Below, one piece after another: positions 34,844-39,947 of a stretch of 39,947 bases of DNA. Position 1 is the first letter of the stretch. Each line of letters starts with the position of its first letter. The notes below the pieces were generated by a model that was given only the letters and a program-made list of their open reading frames with translations, did no database searches and was not told the origin of the DNA. Source of the DNA: Patescibacteria group bacterium (GTDB lineage: Bacteria > Patescibacteriota > Minisyncoccia > Phycocordibacterales > SBAW01); NCBI GenBank assembly GCA_028866155.1, contig JAGWIT010000004.1:1-39947 (forward strand). Direction: 5' to 3'. The translations under genes and the position numbers were made by a program.

Positions 34844-36568
34844 TTACTGGTGTTTTAAAAAGATTGGCCAGACATAGTCCGTCTCTATGTGCCACTGCGG
34901 GCTGGAGAGGAACCGGTCGCTCGGCGTTTCTATGAATCCAAGCGTGAGGCCCCGGATATCGTTGGGTACAATATACACGAAATCTGGCGTATAGAGAAAT
35001 ATCGCCGGAATGTCCTTTTGGAGCTGGGCATTAAACTGCGCATACAATTGCTGGCGCGTCGCGTCGTCGGCGGTCGTGCGCAGTTCTTCGAGCAGCTTGT
35101 CGGCGGTCGCGTTTGTGTACTCAGCGATGTTGAGTCCCGGGTCGTTACGCTGGCTTGAATCCCAAAACGCGAAGAGGTCCGCCTCGCGGCCGATAACTTC
35201 GCCGAAGAGGAGTGCGTCGTACTTGCGCGGGCGGATGACATTTTGCGACAGATCGCCCTGGTCATAAATTTGCACGGTAACCTGCGCCCCCATCTTTGAC
35301 CATACTTGTTTGAGGTATTGCGCCGCGGCCACGAGCTCGGGTACGTTGTCGGTCGCGAGGCTAAACTGGAGCGTCTCGGTCGAAGCAGATTTGCCCTTGC
35401 CGGTTGTCTTGGCGAGGACCCCGTTTGCGCCGAGTATCCAGCCTTTTTTAATCAACTCCTGCTGCGCTGCGAGCGCCAAGTCGGCCGAGCTTGTGGTGCT
35501 CGCCGACATTTGCGGGGCATTGAGCACGCTTGGCGGCAGGGGCCCGGTTATCGGCGTGCCGTAGCCGCCGAGCACTTGTGCAACAAGCGCCTGCCGGTCA
35601 ATAGCGTCCTCCAGAGCCTGGCGCACGTCGTGGTCGCGCAGAATGGTCGATTGGTTTTGGTTGAAGAACACCGCGAACACGCGATTGAGCGGCGCATTGT
35701 CGATGTTGAAGTTCTTCAATGCCGTGAGCGAAGCGGGAGAGATGCCGCTCGCCGCCTCAATGTCTCCCGACTTCAGAGCGCCCACCAGGCCGCTCTCATC
35801 CTGATAGAACTTCAGCGTCAGCGAGTCAAGATACGGCCGGCCGAGCGTGTAGCCGCTAAACGCCGAGAGCTCATAGGAGGAGGGTATGCCCGAGTTGCTG
35901 CGAGATATCGAGCTCACCTTAAACGGCCCCGAACCGACCGGCTCTGTGTTGAGGTCGCTAAATGAGAACTCGTCGTCGCTGACGTTCTGCCACAAATGCT
36001 TGGGCAGGATGCCGAGCGTTACGTTTTCGATGAACGGCGCATACGGGCTCTTGAGCGTGAACTCAACGGTGTGCGCGTCCACCTCGCTCACGGTAACGCC
36101 CTCCCAATTGGCGAGCTGGGGGGACTTGAGCGCCGGGTCCTGCGCTTTGCCGATGGTAAAGACGACGTCATCGGCGGTGACCGGCGTGCCGTCATGGAAC
36201 GTGGCGTTTGGCCGCAGCACGAAGGTGTATGTCTTGCCGTCGGGAGACACCGTGTAGCTTTGCGCCAAATCGGGCACGTAGTCGCCGCTTGGCGCGGCTT
36301 TAAGCAGTCCGGAGTATACCAGCGAGGTGAGGTCGTGGTCGGAGTCCGAGATGGCAAGTACGGGGTTGATGAAGCGGGGCGAGCCGATTAGCCCCTCGCT
36401 GAGGCTCCCGCCGTAGGCGGGCGTCGCTACCAAAAGAGACTCATTGAGCAGGTATACAAGTGACACCGAACTGAGAAGGGACACGGCTGCAAAAAAGAGA
36501 AACAGCGCGCGGCCGCTTTGCGAGAAGGACTCGTATGTTGAGGAGGCAGTGCGCAATAATCCGCGCAT
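34844..36568 (-). CDS. ABC-type peptide substrate-binding protein (SBP family 5)
   Basis: FINPVLAISDSDHDLTSLVYSGLLKAAPSGDYVPDLAQSYTVSPDGKTYTFVLRPNATFHDGTPVTADDVVFTI. Confidence 0.9.
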   Translation of the reverse strand: MRGLLRTASSTYESFSQSGRALFLFFAAVSLLSSVSLVYLLNESLLVATPAYGGSLSEGLIGSPRFINPVLAISDSDHDLTSLVYSGLLKAAPSGDYVPDLAQSYTVSPDGKTYTFVLRPNATFHDGTPVTADDVVFTIGKAQDPALKSPQLANWEGVTVSEVDAHTVEFTLKSPYAPFIENVTLGILPKHLWQNVSDDEFSFSDLNTEPVGSGPFKVSSISRSNSGIPSSYELSAFSGYTLGRPYLDSLTLKFYQDESGLVGALKSGDIEAASGISPASLTALKNFNIDNAPLNRVFAVFFNQNQSTILRDHDVRQALEDAIDRQALVAQVLGGYGTPITGPLPPSVLNAPQMSASTTSSADLALAAQQELIKKGWILGANGVLAKTTGKGKSASTETLQFSLATDNVPELVAAAQYLKQVWSKMGAQVTVQIYDQGDLSQNVIRPRKYDALLFGEVIGREADLFAFWDSSQRNDPGLNIAEYTNATADKLLEELRTTADDATRQQLYAQFNAQLQKDIPAIFLYTPDFVYIVPNDIRGLTLGFIETPSDRFLSSPQWHIETDYVWPIFLKHQ

Positions 36569-36585
36569 GTGAGAGAGGTTAATTA

Positions 36586-36837
36586 TTATCTGGTGAGCAG
36601 GAGCGTCAAGAATGCGCTCAGGGCGAAGAGGATGCCGAGCACTATCGAGCTGTAGAACAGAAACTTTTCAGACCCGCGGCGCGTGTGGTATGCGGCGCTA
36701 AAATTGTCGCCGCCGAAAGCGCCGCCCAAAGAGGCCCCTGTTTGCTGCAGCAAAATGCTGATTATCAGGAGCACGCTTAAGACTACTTGTATGTAGGGCA
36801 AAATGCCGCCCAAGGTCATTGCTAGATACCCTAACAT
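36586..36837 (-). CDS. secG: SecG-like preprotein translocase subunit
   Basis: IQVVLSVLLIISILLQQTGASLGGAFGG...RRGSEKFLFYSSIVLGILFALSAFLTLLL. Confidence 0.88.
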   Translation of the reverse strand: MLGYLAMTLGGILPYIQVVLSVLLIISILLQQTGASLGGAFGGDNFSAAYHTRRGSEKFLFYSSIVLGILFALSAFLTLLLTR

Positions 36838-36865
36838 AAGCAAAAAGTCTATGCAACAACAAATA

Positions 36866-36907
36866 GAAAAACCCCTCACCACGTACGCAGTACTGTGTGG
36901 TGAGGGG
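36866..36907 (-). terminator. Rho-independent terminator (minus strand)
   Basis: CCCCTCACCAC...GTGGTGAGGGG 11-bp stem with A-rich side giving a U-tract on the minus strand. Confidence 0.85.
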
Positions 36908-36928
36908 TCTCGCAGCTGCCCTCCGCAA

Positions 36929-37201
36929 TTAATTGTCGTCCGGGACCGAGCCGTAGGCCAATTGGTAGCCGTCGATTACTCGGCCTTGGCAATCATTGTA
37001 CCTCTGGAGTTTACCAGACTCGAGAAGCCCGCCGCAGTTCTCGCGAATGAGTCCCGCGAGAGAGGGCAGGATTAGTTCTAGACGCGGCGATTCTTTTTGA
37101 ACCCGCCGCGCCTCAATAGTTTTTTCTGTGATGGCGGCCATCACAGCTGCAAACAGCGCTGCCAAGGCGAGCGTAACGAGAATTTTTTTGCCGAAGTCCA
37201 T
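36929..37201 (-). CDS. Small secreted/membrane hypothetical protein
   Basis: Start MDFGKKILVTLALAALF with SD ggaggaaaaa. Confidence 0.6.
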   Translation of the reverse strand: MDFGKKILVTLALAALFAAVMAAITEKTIEARRVQKESPRLELILPSLAGLIRENCGGLLESGKLQRYNDCQGRVIDGYQLAYGSVPDDN

Positions 37202-37290
37202 TTTTTCCTCCTTGCCCACTAGGGGCTTCCGGTTAACTTTCCAACAAGAGTATATACCATTAATATGAATTTGTCAAGTGTCCGAAAGTG

Positions 37291-37319
37291 TTGACTCACA
37301 GGGTATTTTTGAGTATCGT
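37291..37319 (+). promoter_or_regulatory. groES promoter
   Basis: TTGACT, 17-nt spacer, TATCGT. No CIRCE element seen. Confidence 0.5.
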
Positions 37320-37329
37320 TTGGCCACTT

Positions 37330-37704
37330 ATGAAGAAAAAAATTAAGAAATCTAAGCCTAAATCAAAGGCTAAAAAGAGCATTGCAAAATCGGCAGGCAA
37401 TAAATCGGGCGTCATGCCGCTTGGCGACCGCGTCTTGGTAAAACCTCTTTCACAAGAGGAGATGGGCAAGGCCACAAGTTTCGGCATTATCATCCCCGAG
37501 ACCGTGGATAAAGAAAAATCCGAGCAGGGCATCGTTGTGGCTGTGGGCCCGGGTAAGAAAACCGACGCGGGGCACGTGGTGCCGGTTTCGGTGAAGGTCG
37601 GCGACAAAGTGATATTCAACAAATACGGCTATGACGAGGTCAAGGTCAGCGGGGTGGAGTATTTTATCGTCGCCGAAAGTAACGTATTAGCAATCCTAAA
37701 TTAA
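37330..37704 (+). CDS. groES: Co-chaperonin GroES with Lys-rich N-terminal extension
   Basis: MPLGDRVLVKPLSQEEMGKATSFGIIIPETVDKEKSEQGIVVAVGPGK, preceded by MKKKIKKSKPKSKAKKSIAKSAGNKSGV. Confidence 0.93.
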   Translation: MKKKIKKSKPKSKAKKSIAKSAGNKSGVMPLGDRVLVKPLSQEEMGKATSFGIIIPETVDKEKSEQGIVVAVGPGKKTDAGHVVPVSVKVGDKVIFNKYGYDEVKVSGVEYFIVAESNVLAILN

Positions 37705-37706
37705 TC

Positions 37707-39381
<1,675 letters not shown>

Positions 39382-39404
39382 GCCCAAAATGCTACAATGG
39401 AGGC

Positions 39405-39947
39405 ATGATTATCTTTTATATAATCGTCGCCATTATTGTTGTGCTCGTGCTGTGGGTTGTTTTTGCCTACAACCACCTTGTGCGGATGGTTCAGCGCGCC
39501 AAGGAGGCCTGGGCTGACATCGATGTACAGCTCAAGCGCCGCTATGACCTCATCCCCAATTTGGTCGAGACGGTCAAGGGCTATGCCGCGCACGAGCGCG
39601 GTGTGTTTGAGAGCGTCACTGCCGCGCGCACGGCGGCGATGGGCGCGACCAGTCTTGCGGCAAAAGATGCCGCCGAAAACCAACTGAGCGGCGCGCTCAA
39701 ATCGCTCTTTGCCGTCGCCGAGGCGTACCCTGACCTCAAAGCAAACCAGAACTTTTTGGAGCTCCAGCGGCAGGTGGCCGACACCGAGGACAAGCTCCAG
39801 GCGGCGCGCCGCTTCTACAACGGCAATGTGCGCGACCTCACCACCGCAATGCAAGTCTTCCCGGGCTCGCTCATCGCCTCGACGTTCCACTTCTCGCCCA
39901 TGGAGTACTTCCAGCTTGGGCCCGAAGACGCGGCGGCAAAAGAGCCG
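39405..39947 (+). CDS. LemA-family protein, 3' partial
   Basis: YNHLVRMVQRAKEAWADIDVQLKRRYDLIPNLVETVKGYAAHERGVFESVTAARTAAM; runs off the window. Confidence 0.9.
   Translation, partial: MIIFYIIVAIIVVLVLWVVFAYNHLVRMVQRAKEAWADIDVQLKRRYDLIPNLVETVKGYAAHERGVFESVTAARTAAMGATSLAAKDAAENQLSGALKSLFAVAEAYPDLKANQNFLELQRQVADTEDKLQAARRFYNGNVRDLTTAMQVFPGSLIASTFHFSPMEYFQLGPEDAAAKEP

Overview
GC-rich, gene-dense 40-kb bacterial window. Gene content suggests Patescibacteria/CPR, probably Parcubacteria (Kaiserbacteria-like): DUF5652 protein, SET protein, small DoxX proteins, sortase plus LPxTG protein, and RNase J and DEAD-box helicase with disordered basic N-termini. This placement is inference. Genes read with the standard code, and TGA is used as a stop. 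Recognisable content: partial GH18, DEAD-box helicase, HxlR/LUD pair, cupredoxin, RND pump plus adaptor, MliC-like protein, RAYT transposase element, Mu-Gam-like protein, Pif1-like helicase, LexA-like repressor, SET-domain protein, cyclophilin, frameshifted YgjP-like metallopeptidase, large GHSQG/lamin-tail surface protein, SanA/YdcF-like protein, BTLCP cysteine peptidase, MsrB, CcdA remnant, ZIP transporter, MarR/EmrAB-like operon, cytidylyltransferase-like protein, LPNTG protein with sortase, RRM protein, MutY-like glycosylase, RNase J, peptide-binding SBP, SecG, GroES/GroEL and partial LemA. The strongest leads are: (1) a compact RAYT element with end hairpins, an inverted hairpin copy inside its ORF, and an exact 24-bp flanking duplication taken from the end of the MliC-like gene; (2) a Gam / Pif1 / LexA cluster with shared promoter motifs and a non-canonical LexA cleavage region; (3) a recurrent -10-hexamer/6-nt/ATG layout suggesting leaderless transcription; (4) palindromic operators at the HxlR and MarR loci; (5) a metallopeptidase gene interrupted at an A8 run; (6) a 24-codon CcdA remnant that keeps a promoter-like hexamer. 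No CRISPR array, rRNA or tRNA was recognised.
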